Part shown: piece by piece, positions 22,587 through 32,004 of the stretch
How the letters are laid out: each line of letters starts with the position of its first letter
Numbering within the stretch: the stretch's first letter is position 1
Assembly (NCBI RefSeq): GCF_000526155.1
Contig: NZ_JAFN01000001.1
Location: 3,226,264 to 3,290,263 of the forward strand
Reading direction: 5' to 3'
Length of the DNA stretch: 64,000 nt
Source of the DNA: Deferrisoma camini S3R1
GTDB lineage: Bacteria > Desulfobacterota > Deferrisomatia > Deferrisomatales > Deferrisomataceae
The notes under the pieces: model-generated
The model's database searches: none
What the model saw: only the letters and a program-made list of their open reading frames with translations
Told to the model about the DNA's origin: nothing
Position numbers and translations under genes: made by a program

Positions 22587-23975
22587 TCAGCCCGGCAGCA
22601 TCTTGCCGGGGTTCAGGATGTTCTTGGGGTCCAGGGCCTGCTTGATCCGGCGCATGTATTCCAGGGCCGGGCCGTGCTCGGCCTCCACGAAGGGGAGCTT
22701 GCCGATGCCCACCCCGTGCTCGCCGGTGCAGGTGCCGCCCTTCGCGATGGAGTGCTCCACCACGGCCCGGTTCACCCGCTGGACCCGTTGCTTCTCGTCC
22801 TCGTCGGCCGGGTCGAACAGGAGCCCCAGGTGCAGGTTGCCGTCGCCGGCGTGGCCCCAGAAGAATCCGGTGACCCCTTCCCGCTCCACGGCCGTCTTGG
22901 CCGCGTCCACCATCTCGGCGTACCGGCTGATCGGCACGCAGGTGTCCACCAGCAGCACCGACCGGCCGGGGTGGTTGCGCTTGATGGACTCCAGGGCCCC
23001 GTGGCGGGCCTCCCACAGCCGGACCCGCTCGTCCGCGCCGACGCCCCGGTCGATGCGGCCGGCGCCGTGCTCGCTGAGCACCCCTTCCACCATCTCGTAC
23101 TGGCTCTCTAGGGCGGCGGCGTTCACGTTGTGGAACTCGAGGAACAGCATGGGCCGCTCTTCGAGATCCATCTTGCGGTCTCGGTTGATCTCGACCACCA
23201 CGGCCTCGTCCATGAGCTCGAGGGCCGCCGGGTTTAGCCCGTAGCGGATGGTGTCGCTCACCGCTTCGCACGCCGCGTGCACCGAGGGGAACGTGGCCAC
23301 CACGGTGAGGTATTCGGGCGGAAGCCCCCGGAGCCGCAGGGTGGCCTTGGTCACGATGCCCAGGGTGCCCTCGCTGCCGATCAGGAGGCGCAGCAGGTCG
23401 TACCCCGACGAGCTCTTGATGGCCCGGCTGCCCAGATGGATCACCTGGCCGTCGGCCATGACCACCTCCATGGCCAGCACCGAGTCCCGGGTGGCGCCGT
23501 AGGCCACGGTGCGCACCCCCGAGGCGTTGTTGCCGATCATGCCGCCGATGGAGGCCCAGGCCCCCGGATCCGGAGGGAAGAACAGGCCGTAGTGGCGAAG
23601 CTGGTCGTTCAGGTCGCGGTACTGGATGCCCACCTCCACGTCCACCTGAAGGTCCTTCTCCCGGATCTCCAGGATCCGGTTCATCTCGCTGAAGTCCAGG
23701 ACGATGCCGCCGTGGACGGGGATGGGGTTCCCCTCGAGGCTGGTGCCGGCGCACCAGGGGGTCACGGCGTACCCCTTCTCGCCGGCGAGCCTCACCACGG
23801 CCACCACGTCCTCGGTCTTCTGGGGCCACACCACCACGTCGGGCCGGTAGGGCTCGTGGTAGGACTCGTCCTTGGAGTGGAGGTCCAGGTTGGAGGGGCC
23901 GGTGGACACGTGGGACTCGCCGATGACCCGCTTGAGCAGGGCCACGTTTTCGGGGGTCACCCGGGGGTGGGCCAT
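22587..23975 (-). CDS. GlcD-type FAD-binding 2-hydroxyacid dehydrogenase
   Basis: A 462-residue flavoenzyme of the glycolate oxidase/D-lactate dehydrogenase group, which oxidises 2-hydroxyacids to 2-oxoacids. The FAD_binding_4 domain shows VTPWCAGTSLEGNPIPVHGG and IGNNASGVRTVAYGATRDSV. The C-terminal FAD-oxidase domain ends with FWGHAGDGNLHLGLLFDP and CTGEHGVGIGKLPFVEAEHG. The exact substrate cannot be read. No Fe-S partner (GlcF-like) is adjacent. It lies just downstream of an acyl-CoA synthetase on the same strand. Confidence 0.92.
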   Translation of the reverse strand: MAHPRVTPENVALLKRVIGESHVSTGPSNLDLHSKDESYHEPYRPDVVVWPQKTEDVVAVVRLAGEKGYAVTPWCAGTSLEGNPIPVHGGIVLDFSEMNRILEIREKDLQVDVEVGIQYRDLNDQLRHYGLFFPPDPGAWASIGGMIGNNASGVRTVAYGATRDSVLAMEVVMADGQVIHLGSRAIKSSSGYDLLRLLIGSEGTLGIVTKATLRLRGLPPEYLTVVATFPSVHAACEAVSDTIRYGLNPAALELMDEAVVVEINRDRKMDLEERPMLFLEFHNVNAAALESQYEMVEGVLSEHGAGRIDRGVGADERVRLWEARHGALESIKRNHPGRSVLLVDTCVPISRYAEMVDAAKTAVEREGVTGFFWGHAGDGNLHLGLLFDPADEDEKQRVQRVNRAVVEHSIAKGGTCTGEHGVGIGKLPFVEAEHGPALEYMRRIKQALDPKNILNPGKMLPG

Positions 23976-24009
23976 GGGACGCCTCCTTGGGGGGGTGGGA
24001 AGCTTGCGC

Positions 24010-25629
24010 TCAGCGCCCCTCCCGATCCCACCGGCGCAGCACGTCGCGCTTGATCTTCCCGGTGGCGGTCAGGGGGAGCTCTTCCACGAACGAGATGCGC
24101 CGGGGGTACTCGTGGGCGGCCAGCCGCGAGCGCACGTGCTCCTGGATCTGCCGCTCCAGCTCTGCCGTGGCCTCCCACCCCGGCGCCAGCACCAGGTAGG
24201 CCTTGACCACCTCGCCCCGCACCGGGTCGGGGCTGCCGATCACGGCCGCCCGGGCCACGGCCGGGTGCTGCATCAGGGAGTCCTCGATCTCGGTGGGGCC
24301 GATGCGGTACCCCGCGCTCAGGATCAGGTCGTCGGCCCGGCCCTGGAACCAAAGATACCCGTCCTCGTCGGCCCGGGCCAGGTCCCCGGTGCGGCACCAC
24401 TCGCCCGCGAACTTTCGGCGGGTGGCCTCGGGGTTGCGCCAGTAGCCCAGGAACATGACCGGGTCCGGCCGGCGCACCGCCACCTCGCCCATCTCGCCCG
24501 GGGGCAGGGGGTTGCCGGCGTCGTCGATCACGGCCACGGTGTGCCCCGGTACCGGCCGGCCCATGGAGCCGGGCCGCACCTCCATCACCCCGGCGCAGTT
24601 GGACACCACCAGGTTCACCTCGGTCTGGCCGTAGAACTCGTTGATGGTGACCCCCAGGGCCTCGCGGCCCCAGGCCAGGGTGTCCTCGCCCAGGGACTCG
24701 CCGCCGCTGCCCACGGTGCGCAGCCGCGCCCCGAACCGGCCGGGATCGCCCACCTGGCGCATCATCCGCAGGGCCGTGGGGGGCAGGAAGGCGTTGCGCA
24801 CGGCGTGGCGGCCCATGCGGAAGAACGCCTCCTCCGGGTCGAACTTCCGGGCCCGGTAGGCGAGCACCGGCACCCCGTGGTGCCAGCTGGGCAGGAGCAC
24901 GTCGATCAGGCCCCCGATCCAGGCCCAGTCGGCCGGGGTCCAGAACCGGTCGCCGGGCTGGGGGAAGAACTCGTGGGGAAACTCCACCCCGGGCAGGTGG
25001 CCCAGCAGGGTCCGGTGGGCGTGCAGGGCCCCCTTGGGCGGGCCGGTGGTGCCCGAGGTGTAGATGATGAGGGCGGGATCGTCGGCACCGGTGTCGGCCG
25101 GCTGCCGATCCGGGGCCCCGGCCCGGAGCTCGTCCCAGAACGGCAGGACCCGGCCCGGCGCGTCGGACCCGGTGGTCAGCACGAGCTCCAGCTCGGGCAG
25201 CCGGTCCCGGATCTCCAGCACCTTGGCCAGGCCCGGCCCGTCGGTGACCACCGCCCGGGCGCCGCTGTGGGACAGCCGGTACTCCAGGGCGTCGGGGCCG
25301 AACAGGGAGAACAGGGGCACGGCCACGGCGCCCAGCTTGTACACGGCCAGGTGGGTCAGCGCGGTCTCCGGGCACTGGCCGAGCAGGATGCCCACCCGGT
25401 CACCCCGCCCGACCCCCCGGTGGGCCAGGGCGTTGGCCAGCCGGTTGGACAGCTCGGCCAGGGTGCCGAAGGTGTACCGGGTTTCGGCACCGGCCTCGTC
25501 CACGTAGATCAGGGCCACGGCCTCGGGATCCTGCCGGTCGCACACGTCCACGGCGATGTTGTACCGGTCCGGGATCTTCCATCGGAACCGGGAGACCACC
25601 TCGTCGTAGGTGCGGCCGGGTGCGAGCAT
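24010..25629 (-). CDS. Acyl-CoA synthetase (AMP-forming, acetyl-CoA synthetase-like)
   Basis: The 539-residue enzyme activates a carboxylic acid via an acyl-adenylate. Motifs: LIIYTSGTTGPPKGALHAH (phosphate-binding loop), INEFYGQTEVNLVVSNCAG, GEWCRTGDLARADEDGYLWF and the C-terminal LPLTATGKIKRDVLRRWD with the catalytic Lys. The sequence resembles the short- and medium-chain group more than classical Acs. GGAGGGTCTCCC precedes the ATG. It shares a strand with the GlcD-type oxidase downstream, separated by only about 35 bp, so a common role in organic acid catabolism is likely. Confidence 0.93.
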   Translation of the reverse strand: MLAPGRTYDEVVSRFRWKIPDRYNIAVDVCDRQDPEAVALIYVDEAGAETRYTFGTLAELSNRLANALAHRGVGRGDRVGILLGQCPETALTHLAVYKLGAVAVPLFSLFGPDALEYRLSHSGARAVVTDGPGLAKVLEIRDRLPELELVLTTGSDAPGRVLPFWDELRAGAPDRQPADTGADDPALIIYTSGTTGPPKGALHAHRTLLGHLPGVEFPHEFFPQPGDRFWTPADWAWIGGLIDVLLPSWHHGVPVLAYRARKFDPEEAFFRMGRHAVRNAFLPPTALRMMRQVGDPGRFGARLRTVGSGGESLGEDTLAWGREALGVTINEFYGQTEVNLVVSNCAGVMEVRPGSMGRPVPGHTVAVIDDAGNPLPPGEMGEVAVRRPDPVMFLGYWRNPEATRRKFAGEWCRTGDLARADEDGYLWFQGRADDLILSAGYRIGPTEIEDSLMQHPAVARAAVIGSPDPVRGEVVKAYLVLAPGWEATAELERQIQEHVRSRLAAHEYPRRISFVEELPLTATGKIKRDVLRRWDREGR

Positions 25630-25783
25630 GGGAGACCCTCCGGAGCGGGAAACGTCGGCCCGCCAAAAAGTACCCGTTTCGCTAGGTTTTGCAACCCCTG
25701 CGCTTGACTCGCCCGGCCCGCGCCCTTATGTAGGGGCGGCCCAGCCGCCTAGCGGGCCGAAGGCCCAAACCGGGGCCATTGCC

Positions 25784-25954
25784 GGCGGCGGGGCAGGGGG
25801 TTCAGGAACCGGAATTCAGCGGACAGGAGACAGGGAAGGAACGACAGGCTTGATCCGGCGTCCGACGGCATGCGGTCACAACCTGTCCACTGAAATTCTG
25901 TCTTCTGCCCCCTGATTCGCAGACCCCATGCCCCCGAGCTTTGGTGGGGCCCGG
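25784..25954 (+). repeat. Intergenic repeat family A, subtype A1, copy 1
   Basis: Nearly identical, base for base, to 41222-41392 across about 170 bp, and then onward through module B. The left arm carries CAGGAACCGGAATTCAGCGG and the right arm CCTGTCCACTGAAATTCTG, which are near complements. The core contains GATCCGGCGTCCGACGGCAT. It fills the divergent space between the acyl-CoA synthetase and dnaJ together with module B. 25680-25783 holds only a partial B-like tract. Confidence 0.9.
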
Positions 25955-26030
25955 GAGCCGCCTAGCCGCCTAGCTGCCTAGCGGGCCGAAGGCCCCAGAC
26001 CAACGACCAGCGACCAGCGACCGAAGTTAC
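25955..26030 (+). repeat. Short-period module B before dnaJ
   Basis: Period-8 units (GCCGCCTA, GCCGCCTA, GCTGCCTA), then CGGGCCGAAGGCCCC, then period-7 units (GACCAAC, GACCAGC, GACCAGC) ending CGAAGTTAC, 12 bp before the dnaJ ATG. Confidence 0.85.
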
Positions 26031-26042
26031 AAGGACCGATCC

Positions 26043-27185
26043 ATGGGCAAGGACTACTACGAGATCCTCGGGGTCGCCCGGGGGGCCAGCACCGACGAGA
26101 TCAAGAAGGCCTACCGGAAGATGGCCCTCAAGTACCACCCCGACCGGAACCCGGGGGACAAGGAGGCCGAGGAGCGGTTCAAGCTGTGCGCCGAGGCCTA
26201 CGAGGTCCTGTCCGATCCCGAGAAGCGGCGGCTCTACGACGCCTACGGCGAGGAGGGCCTGAGCTCCCGGGGCGTGCACCACGGGTTCCGGGGGTTCGAG
26301 GACATCTTCTCGGCCTTCCAGGACATCTTCGGCGACCTGGGGTTCGACCTGGGGTTCGGCGGCGGCCGGGGCCGGACGCGGGTGCGTCGGGGCCGGGACC
26401 TGCGCCACGAGATGACCGTGAGCCTGGCCGAGGTGATCCGGGGCGGCACCCGCAAGATCAAGGTGCGCAAGCCCGCCCCCTGCGGGGAGTGCGGGGGCAC
26501 CGGAGCGGCCGCGCCCGAGGACGTGCGGCCGTGTCCCACCTGTCAGGGCCGGGGCATGGTGCTCCAGGTGGTGCGCCAGGGGTTCACCACGATCCAGTCC
26601 ACCACGCCGTGCCCCGACTGCCGGGGCGCCGGCCGGCGGGTGGAGCGGCCCTGCCCCGCGTGCGACGGCGCGGGCACGGCCCAGGTGGAGCGGGTGGTGG
26701 AGGTGCGGATCCCGCCCGGGGTGGAGGACGGGCAGCAGATCCGGGTGGAGGGCGCGGGCGAGGAGGTTCCCGGCGGGGTGCCCGGCGACCTCTACATCCG
26801 GCTGCGCGAGGAGGAGCACCCCCTGTACGAGCGCCGGGGCGCGGACCTGTTCGCCCCCCTGCGCGTGGACCTGCTGACCGCGATCGAGGGGGGCGAAGTG
26901 GAGGTGGAGGGGCCCGACGGCGAGCCGCTTCGGGTACGGATCGACAAGGAGGTGCAGTCCGGCACGGTGAAGGTGCTCCGGGGCGGGGGGGTGCCGGTGC
27001 TCGGCCACCCGGGCATGCGGGGAAACCTGTACTTCCAGGTGTGGGTGGCCACCCCCACCGGGCTCACGAGGGAGCAGAAGGAGGCTCTGCGGGCGGCCCT
27101 GTCCGGCACGGGGTCCGCGGCCGGGCCCGAGCACCACGGTGGGTGGAAGGACTGGGTCCGGGCCTTCTTCGGCGGCGAGAGGTGA
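26043..27185 (+). CDS. dnaJ: Chaperone DnaJ
   Basis: The 380-residue class I J-protein stimulates the DnaK ATPase and delivers unfolded clients. It has a J-domain (1-70) with HPD at 32-34, a Gly/Phe-rich segment, four zinc-binding CXXCXGXG-type repeats ([32 protein letters not shown]), client-binding beta domains and a C-terminal dimerisation tail. All zinc Cys are present. It is not next to dnaK or grpE here, so it may be a second DnaJ. Its leader consists of repeat modules A1 and B. Confidence 0.95.
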   Translation: MGKDYYEILGVARGASTDEIKKAYRKMALKYHPDRNPGDKEAEERFKLCAEAYEVLSDPEKRRLYDAYGEEGLSSRGVHHGFRGFEDIFSAFQDIFGDLGFDLGFGGGRGRTRVRRGRDLRHEMTVSLAEVIRGGTRKIKVRKPAPCGECGGTGAAAPEDVRPCPTCQGRGMVLQVVRQGFTTIQSTTPCPDCRGAGRRVERPCPACDGAGTAQVERVVEVRIPPGVEDGQQIRVEGAGEEVPGGVPGDLYIRLREEEHPLYERRGADLFAPLRVDLLTAIEGGEVEVEGPDGEPLRVRIDKEVQSGTVKVLRGGGVPVLGHPGMRGNLYFQVWVATPTGLTREQKEALRAALSGTGSAAGPEHHGGWKDWVRAFFGGER

Positions 27186-27189
27186 GGGC

Positions 27190-29952
27190 TCAGGCCGGCT
27201 CGGCCACGACCCGGTCGAGGGCGTCGACCAGACGCTGGAGCCGGTAGGGCTTGGGCAGGAACTCGGCCGCGCCCTGTTCGATCAGCCGCCGGATCCGGGC
27301 CCGGTCGGCATAGCCCGACACCACCACGATGCGGGGCGTCGGGGTCCGGGTGAGCAGCTCCGCCATGCACCGCTCCCCTCCCATGCCGGGCATGCCCAGG
27401 TCGAGCACCACGGCCTTGACCCCGGGATGCCACCGCTCGATGCATTCCTCCCCCGTGGACGCGGCGATCACGTCCCACCCGCGCTCGCTCAGGAAGTCCA
27501 CCACCATCTCCCGGATGGGCTCCTCGTCGTCCACCACCATCACGGTGCCCCGTCGGGCCGGGGCGGGGGCTGCCGCCTCCCGGGGGGGCTCGGGTTCGGG
27601 CTCGTCGGCGTGGTGCCGGCACCGGGGCAGCAGCACCGTGAACGAGGTGCCCTCGCCGGGGCTGCTCCGGCAGGAGATGTGGCCGCCGTGGGCCTGGACG
27701 ATGCCGTAGACCGTGGCCAGGCCCAAGCCGGTACCGGCGCCCACCTCCTTGGTGGTGAAGAACGGGTCGAAGATCTGGGCCAGGGTCTCGTCGTCCATGC
27801 CCCGGCCCGTGTCCGACACGGTCAGACGCACCCAGTCCTCCGGCGGCTCTTCGCCGGGGGCGTGTTCGGCCACGTCCTCCGGCCGGGCCGGGCCGGTCTC
27901 GATGGTGAGGACCCCCCCTCCGGGCATGGCGTCGCTCGCGTTCAGGGCCAGGTTCACGAGCACCTGCTCGATCTGGGCCGGATCGGCGCGCACCGGCGGC
28001 AGATCGCCCCCCAGCATCGTGCGGATCTCGATCATCCGGGGCAGGGTGCCCCGGAGCACCTCCACGATCTGCCGGACCTCGTGGTTCAGGTCCACCGGCC
28101 GCAGGCGGGACTCCACCTCACGGCTGAACGTGAGCAACTGGGAGGTGAGCCGGGTGCCCCGCCGGCAGGCCTGGACGATCCGGGCCACGCGGCGGCCCAG
28201 GGCCGGGTCGGCCCCAAGGGCCGCGTCCAGCAGGTCGGCCTGGCCCTGCACGATCTGGAGCAGGTTGCGGAACTCGTGGGCGATGCCCCCCGCCAGGGTG
28301 CCCACCGCCTCGAGCCGCTGGGCGTGACGGAGCCGCTCCTCCAGCCGGTGGCGCTCGGTGAGATCGTGGAGCACCAGGAGCACGGCGGGCCGTTGGCCCA
28401 GCAGGAGGCGCTGCCCTGCCACCTCCACCGGCACCTCGGCGCCGTCCGGGCGGAGGATGCGGGTCTCGGCAGGGCCGAAACGGGCGGCCCCCTGGAGGGC
28501 CTGGGCCCACAGGGCCTTGCCCTCGGCGTCGGCCCACAGGGGGGCCACCGTGCCGCCGGTGAGGCGGACCTCCGGCCACCCGGTCAGGCGGCTGGCCGCC
28601 GGGTTGGCCTCGCGGATGGTGCCGGTCTCGGCGTCCACCACCAAGATCGCGTCGGGCGCGGCCGCGAACAGGGCCCGGTACCGGGCCTCGCTCTCCCGGA
28701 GGGCCGCCTCGACCCGGCGCCGCTCCTCGATCTCCCTCGACAGCCGCTCGTTGGTCCGCTCCAGCTCTTTGGTGCGCTCCTGCACCAGCTCCTCGAGCCG
28801 GGTGCGGTACCGGGCCAGCTCGGCGTCCCTGCGGCGGTGCTCGGTCACGTCCCGGTAGATCACGATGTCGCCCGCGATGTTGCCGTCCTCGTCCCGCACC
28901 AGGGCGGTGTGGAGCTCGATGTCCAGGACCCGGCCGTCCTTGGTGAACCGGCGGGTGTCCAGGAGCACGCTCTCCCCGGCCAGGGTGCGTGCGACGGCGT
29001 CGCGGGTGCGCTCGGCCTCCTCCGGGGGCACGAAGTCGATGCCCTTGCCCTGGAGCTCCTCCAGGGTCCAGCCGAAGGTCCGGGTGAACGCCGGGTTCAC
29101 GTACACCACCTTGCCGTCGGCCGAGTACACGCTGATGGCGTCGGGCGAGGCGTCCATCAGCAGCCGGTACCGGGCGCGGGTCTCCCTCAGCTCGGCCAGG
29201 GCCCGGCGCTTGGCCGTGAGGTCGCGGTAGATGACGATGTCGGCCGTGATGTTGCCGTCCGGGTCCCGGATCACGGCCGTGCGCAGCTGGATGTCCAGGA
29301 CCCGGCCGTCCTTGGTGAGGCGGCGGGTGTCCAGGAGAACGCTCGCGCCGGCCAGGGTGCGCGCGACGGCGTCGCGGGTGCGCTCGGCCTCCTCCGGGGG
29401 CACGAAGTCGATGCCCCGGCCCCGGAGCTCCTCCAAGGTCCAGCCGAAGGTCTGGGTGAAGGCGGGGTTCACGTACAGCACCCGGCCCTCGGGGGAGTAC
29501 ACGCTGATGGGGTCGGGCGAGGCCTCGAGGAGCTGCTGGTAGCGGTGCTCGCTGCGGGCCGCCTCGCGTTCCCGCTCCCGCAGCTCGCTCAGGTCGCGGT
29601 GGATGACGTAGATGCCCTCCACCCGGCCGTCGGGGGCCCGGGCCGTGACGGCCCGGATCTCCACCTCGAGCACCCTGCCGTCCTTGGTGAGGCGGCGGGT
29701 GGGGAAGGTGACCTCGCCCTCGAGCAGGGTGCGCTGGATGGCCCGCCGGGTCGGGCCCTTTTCCTCGGGCGGCACGAAGTCCACCCGCCTTCCCATCCAC
29801 TCCTCCCGGGACCACCCGTACACCTGCTCGAACGCCCGGTTCAGGAACCGGACCCGGCCCTTGGGGTCGTAGAACACGAACGGGTCCGGGTACCCCTCGA
29901 TCAGGCGGAGCACGTCCGGGTCGTCCGGTTGGAAGGGGCCGGGCGGGGGCAT
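27190..29952 (-). CDS. Multi-PAS hybrid sensor histidine kinase with C-terminal receiver
   Basis: A 920-residue cytoplasmic sensor with no transmembrane segment. Order: PAS1 (about 12-125), PAS2 (140-250), PAS3 (262-375), coiled coil (385-425, [20 protein letters not shown]), PAS4 (430-535), HisKA with the phospho-His in [20 protein letters not shown] (near 554), HATPase ([20 protein letters not shown], then [19 protein letters not shown]) and REC with Asp near 847 ([12 protein letters not shown]). PAS2 and PAS3 are near-duplicates. No response regulator gene is adjacent, so phosphotransfer partners are unlinked. It lies beside pilT on the same strand. Confidence 0.94.
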   Translation of the reverse strand: MPPPGPFQPDDPDVLRLIEGYPDPFVFYDPKGRVRFLNRAFEQVYGWSREEWMGRRVDFVPPEEKGPTRRAIQRTLLEGEVTFPTRRLTKDGRVLEVEIRAVTARAPDGRVEGIYVIHRDLSELREREREAARSEHRYQQLLEASPDPISVYSPEGRVLYVNPAFTQTFGWTLEELRGRGIDFVPPEEAERTRDAVARTLAGASVLLDTRRLTKDGRVLDIQLRTAVIRDPDGNITADIVIYRDLTAKRRALAELRETRARYRLLMDASPDAISVYSADGKVVYVNPAFTRTFGWTLEELQGKGIDFVPPEEAERTRDAVARTLAGESVLLDTRRFTKDGRVLDIELHTALVRDEDGNIAGDIVIYRDVTEHRRRDAELARYRTRLEELVQERTKELERTNERLSREIEERRRVEAALRESEARYRALFAAAPDAILVVDAETGTIREANPAASRLTGWPEVRLTGGTVAPLWADAEGKALWAQALQGAARFGPAETRILRPDGAEVPVEVAGQRLLLGQRPAVLLVLHDLTERHRLEERLRHAQRLEAVGTLAGGIAHEFRNLLQIVQGQADLLDAALGADPALGRRVARIVQACRRGTRLTSQLLTFSREVESRLRPVDLNHEVRQIVEVLRGTLPRMIEIRTMLGGDLPPVRADPAQIEQVLVNLALNASDAMPGGGVLTIETGPARPEDVAEHAPGEEPPEDWVRLTVSDTGRGMDDETLAQIFDPFFTTKEVGAGTGLGLATVYGIVQAHGGHISCRSSPGEGTSFTVLLPRCRHHADEPEPEPPREAAAPAPARRGTVMVVDDEEPIREMVVDFLSERGWDVIAASTGEECIERWHPGVKAVVLDLGMPGMGGERCMAELLTRTPTPRIVVVSGYADRARIRRLIEQGAAEFLPKPYRLQRLVDALDRVVAEPA

Positions 29953-29967
29953 GGCGAAACCTCTGGG

Positions 29968-31065
29968 TCAGTCGGGTAGGGCTCCCCCGGAGTTCAAGAG
30001 GACCGCCCGTTCGAAGTCCGAGGGGTTGGTGGCGGCCGACCGGGCCGTCTCGAACGAGATCACCCCCCGGGCGTACAGGTCCATCAGGTGCTGGTCGAAG
30101 CTCTGGGTGCCGTAGGTGTCGCGGCCGGCCTCGAGCACGTCCTTGATCTCGTGGGTCTTCAACGGATCCTTGATGCACTCTTCGATGTGCTTGGTCATCC
30201 GCAGGATCTCCAGGGCGGCCACCCGGCCCCGGCCGTCCTTGCGGGGCAGGAGCCGCTGGCTCACCGTGGCCTTGAGGTTTTCGGCCAGCCGGATCCGCAC
30301 CATGTTCTGCTCGGCCGAGGGGAACACGCTGATCAGGCGGCCCACGGTCTTGGCGGCGTCGGTGGTGTGGACCGTGCTGAACACCAGGTGCCCCGTCTCG
30401 GCCGCCCTCAGGGCGATGTCGATCGTCTCGGTGTCGCGCATCTCGCCGACCAGGATGATGTCCGGGTCCTGGCGCAGCGCCGCCCGGAGGGCCTTGTTGA
30501 AGTTGGGGGTGTCGAGCCCGATCTCCCGCTGGCTCACCGAGCTCCTCTTGTTCTTGTGGATGAACTCGATGGGATCCTCGATGGTGAGGATGTGGCACCG
30601 CTTGTGCTCGTTGATGTGGTCGATGAGCGCGGCCAGGGTGGAGCTCTTCCCGCTGCCCGTGACCCCGGTGATCAGCACCAGCCCCCGCTCCTCCAGGGCG
30701 ATCTGCTTGAGCACCGGGGGGAGCCCCAGCCCCTCGAGGGTGGGGACCTCGAACGGGATCACCCGCAGGATCACGGCGAAGGTGTTGCGCTGGCGGTACA
30801 CGTTGACCCGGAACCGACCTACGCCGTTCACCGAGTACGATCCGTCCCACTCCCGGATCTTCTCCACGTCCACCGGGGGGTGGGCCCCCCCCACGATGGC
30901 CTCCACCACGGCCCGGGTGTCCTGGGGCGTGAGCAGGGGGCTCTTCACCTCCTGGAGCACCCCGTTCACCCGGAACAGCACCGGGGTGTTCACCTTGAGA
31001 TGGATGTCGCTGGCCCCGGCCTTCATGGCCGCGGCCAACACTTTGTGAAAGGTGTCTCGCTCCAT
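29968..31065 (-). CDS. pilT: Type IV pilus retraction ATPase PilT
   Basis: The 365-residue hexameric ATPase powers pilus retraction in twitching motility. It shows Walker A ITGVTGSGKSSTLAALIDHI, the Asp box ILTIEDPIEFIHKNKRS, Walker B QDPDIILVGEMRDTETI, His box ETGHLVFSTVHTTDAAKTV and the PilT-like tail AATNPSDFERAV. The start at 31065 matches the family N-terminus (MERDTFHKVLAAAMKAGASD). A C-terminal extension of about 15 residues (LLNSGGALPD) is present. The histidine kinase follows 16 bp downstream. Confidence 0.93.
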   Translation of the reverse strand: MERDTFHKVLAAAMKAGASDIHLKVNTPVLFRVNGVLQEVKSPLLTPQDTRAVVEAIVGGAHPPVDVEKIREWDGSYSVNGVGRFRVNVYRQRNTFAVILRVIPFEVPTLEGLGLPPVLKQIALEERGLVLITGVTGSGKSSTLAALIDHINEHKRCHILTIEDPIEFIHKNKRSSVSQREIGLDTPNFNKALRAALRQDPDIILVGEMRDTETIDIALRAAETGHLVFSTVHTTDAAKTVGRLISVFPSAEQNMVRIRLAENLKATVSQRLLPRKDGRGRVAALEILRMTKHIEECIKDPLKTHEIKDVLEAGRDTYGTQSFDQHLMDLYARGVISFETARSAATNPSDFERAVLLNSGGALPD

Positions 31066-31085
31066 AGGGAATGCCGCTCCTCGGC

Positions 31086-31307
31086 TCAGTGGTCTCCAGT
31101 CAAGGGCCGGATCGGCGCCGGCAGGCCCCGCACGAACCACTCCGGAATCGCGGCCTGGTGCTGCAGGGTCCGGCAGGCCGGGCACAGGGTGACCCAGAGC
31201 CGCTCGGTTCCGGAGGGCTGCACGAAGGTGATAAGCTCTCCGTGGCCGCATCGGGGGCAGGAGTTGGGCTGGGGGCTGACGCGGATCCGGGGGGTCAGAG
31301 TGGACAA
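31086..31307 (-). CDS. Small zinc-ribbon protein (73 aa, TTG start)
   Basis: A frame beginning at TTG 31307, with GGAGGAT just upstream, encodes NSCPRCGHGELITFVQPSGT and WVTLCPACRTLQHQAAIP. The two CxxC pairs indicate one zinc ribbon. I do not recognise a family. It ends 20 bp before pilT on the same strand and so may be the first gene of a pilT-kinase operon. No ATG is available in frame near the ribosome binding site. Confidence 0.65.
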   Translation of the reverse strand: MSTLTPRIRVSPQPNSCPRCGHGELITFVQPSGTERLWVTLCPACRTLQHQAAIPEWFVRGLPAPIRPLTGDH

Positions 31308-31383
31308 CGGTATCCTCCGCTGGCGTGGGCACCGGGTGCCCGATCGGCCGGCGGGACGGAAACCTTGAGCGAGGAGGCGGTGG

Positions 31384-31869
31384 ATGGGGCAGACTCCTTG
31401 GCCCGAGGGGCTGGAGGCATGGCTCGGGGCGTTGGCGAACGACCGGCCCACGCCGGCCGGCGGGGCGCTGGCCTGGGTCACCCTGGCTGGAGCCGCGGCG
31501 CTCGCGGCCAAGCTGGCGGAGCTGGACGGCCGGCACGGTGTCGGCCTGCTGGGCGCTGCCCGGAGCTTCGCCGACGCCGCCCGTCACGACGCCGAAGGGT
31601 TCGCCGCGGCCCGCACCCCGGGGGAGCGGGCCGCCTTTCTGGAGAGGTGCGTGGAGGATCTGGAGGGGGTGGACCGGTTCCTGGCCGAGGTGCGGCGGGC
31701 CCGGCAGGCGTGCGGCCGGCCCGGGCTCCGGGCCGACTGGGACGCGGTGGAGCGGCTGGCCGAGGCGGCCTGGGAGGTGCTGTGGGAGAACGCGAGGGCC
31801 AACGAAGAGGCGTGGGGAACCGGCCTGGGAGGCCGGCTCCGGACGGTGCGGCCCCCGGGGGCGGGGTGA
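31384..31869 (+). CDS. Cyclodeaminase/cyclohydrolase (FTCD_C) family protein
   Basis: A 161-residue all-helical protein whose N-terminus, LANDRPTPAGGALAWVTLAG, matches the FTCD_C signature (S-PTPGGGS-A...AGALGAALA). FTCD_C proteins act on one-carbon-loaded tetrahydrofolate. This one is shorter than the usual 200 residues, and whether it is catalytic is unknown. GGAGGCGG precedes the ATG. Its stop overlaps the GTG of a tiny downstream gene (GTGA). Confidence 0.7.
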   Translation: MGQTPWPEGLEAWLGALANDRPTPAGGALAWVTLAGAAALAAKLAELDGRHGVGLLGAARSFADAARHDAEGFAAARTPGERAAFLERCVEDLEGVDRFLAEVRRARQACGRPGLRADWDAVERLAEAAWEVLWENARANEEAWGTGLGGRLRTVRPPGAG

Positions 31870-31988
31870 GCGGGGGATGGGGCTGCTGCCCCCACGAGGA
31901 CCGGGGCTCGTGCCTCCGGAGGAACGCGCCGTGCGAGCCGGGCGCAGAGGGGTGCGTGCTGGAAGAGGCGTTCCGCCGGCGCCGATGA
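31866..31988 (+). CDS. Cys-rich 40-residue protein coupled to the FTCD_C gene
   Basis: The frame from GTG 31866 encodes SGGWGCCPHEDRGSCLRRNA and CEPGAEGCVLEEAFRRRR. Five Cys in 40 residues suggest a metal site or disulfides. It overlaps the preceding stop by 4 nt and ends 16 bp before the pseudouridine synthase, and is therefore positioned like a genuine middle gene. I know no family. Its small size leaves doubt. Confidence 0.5.
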   Translation: MSGGWGCCPHEDRGSCLRRNAPCEPGAEGCVLEEAFRRRR

Positions 31989-32004
31989 GCGCGGGAGGAC
32001 GGCC

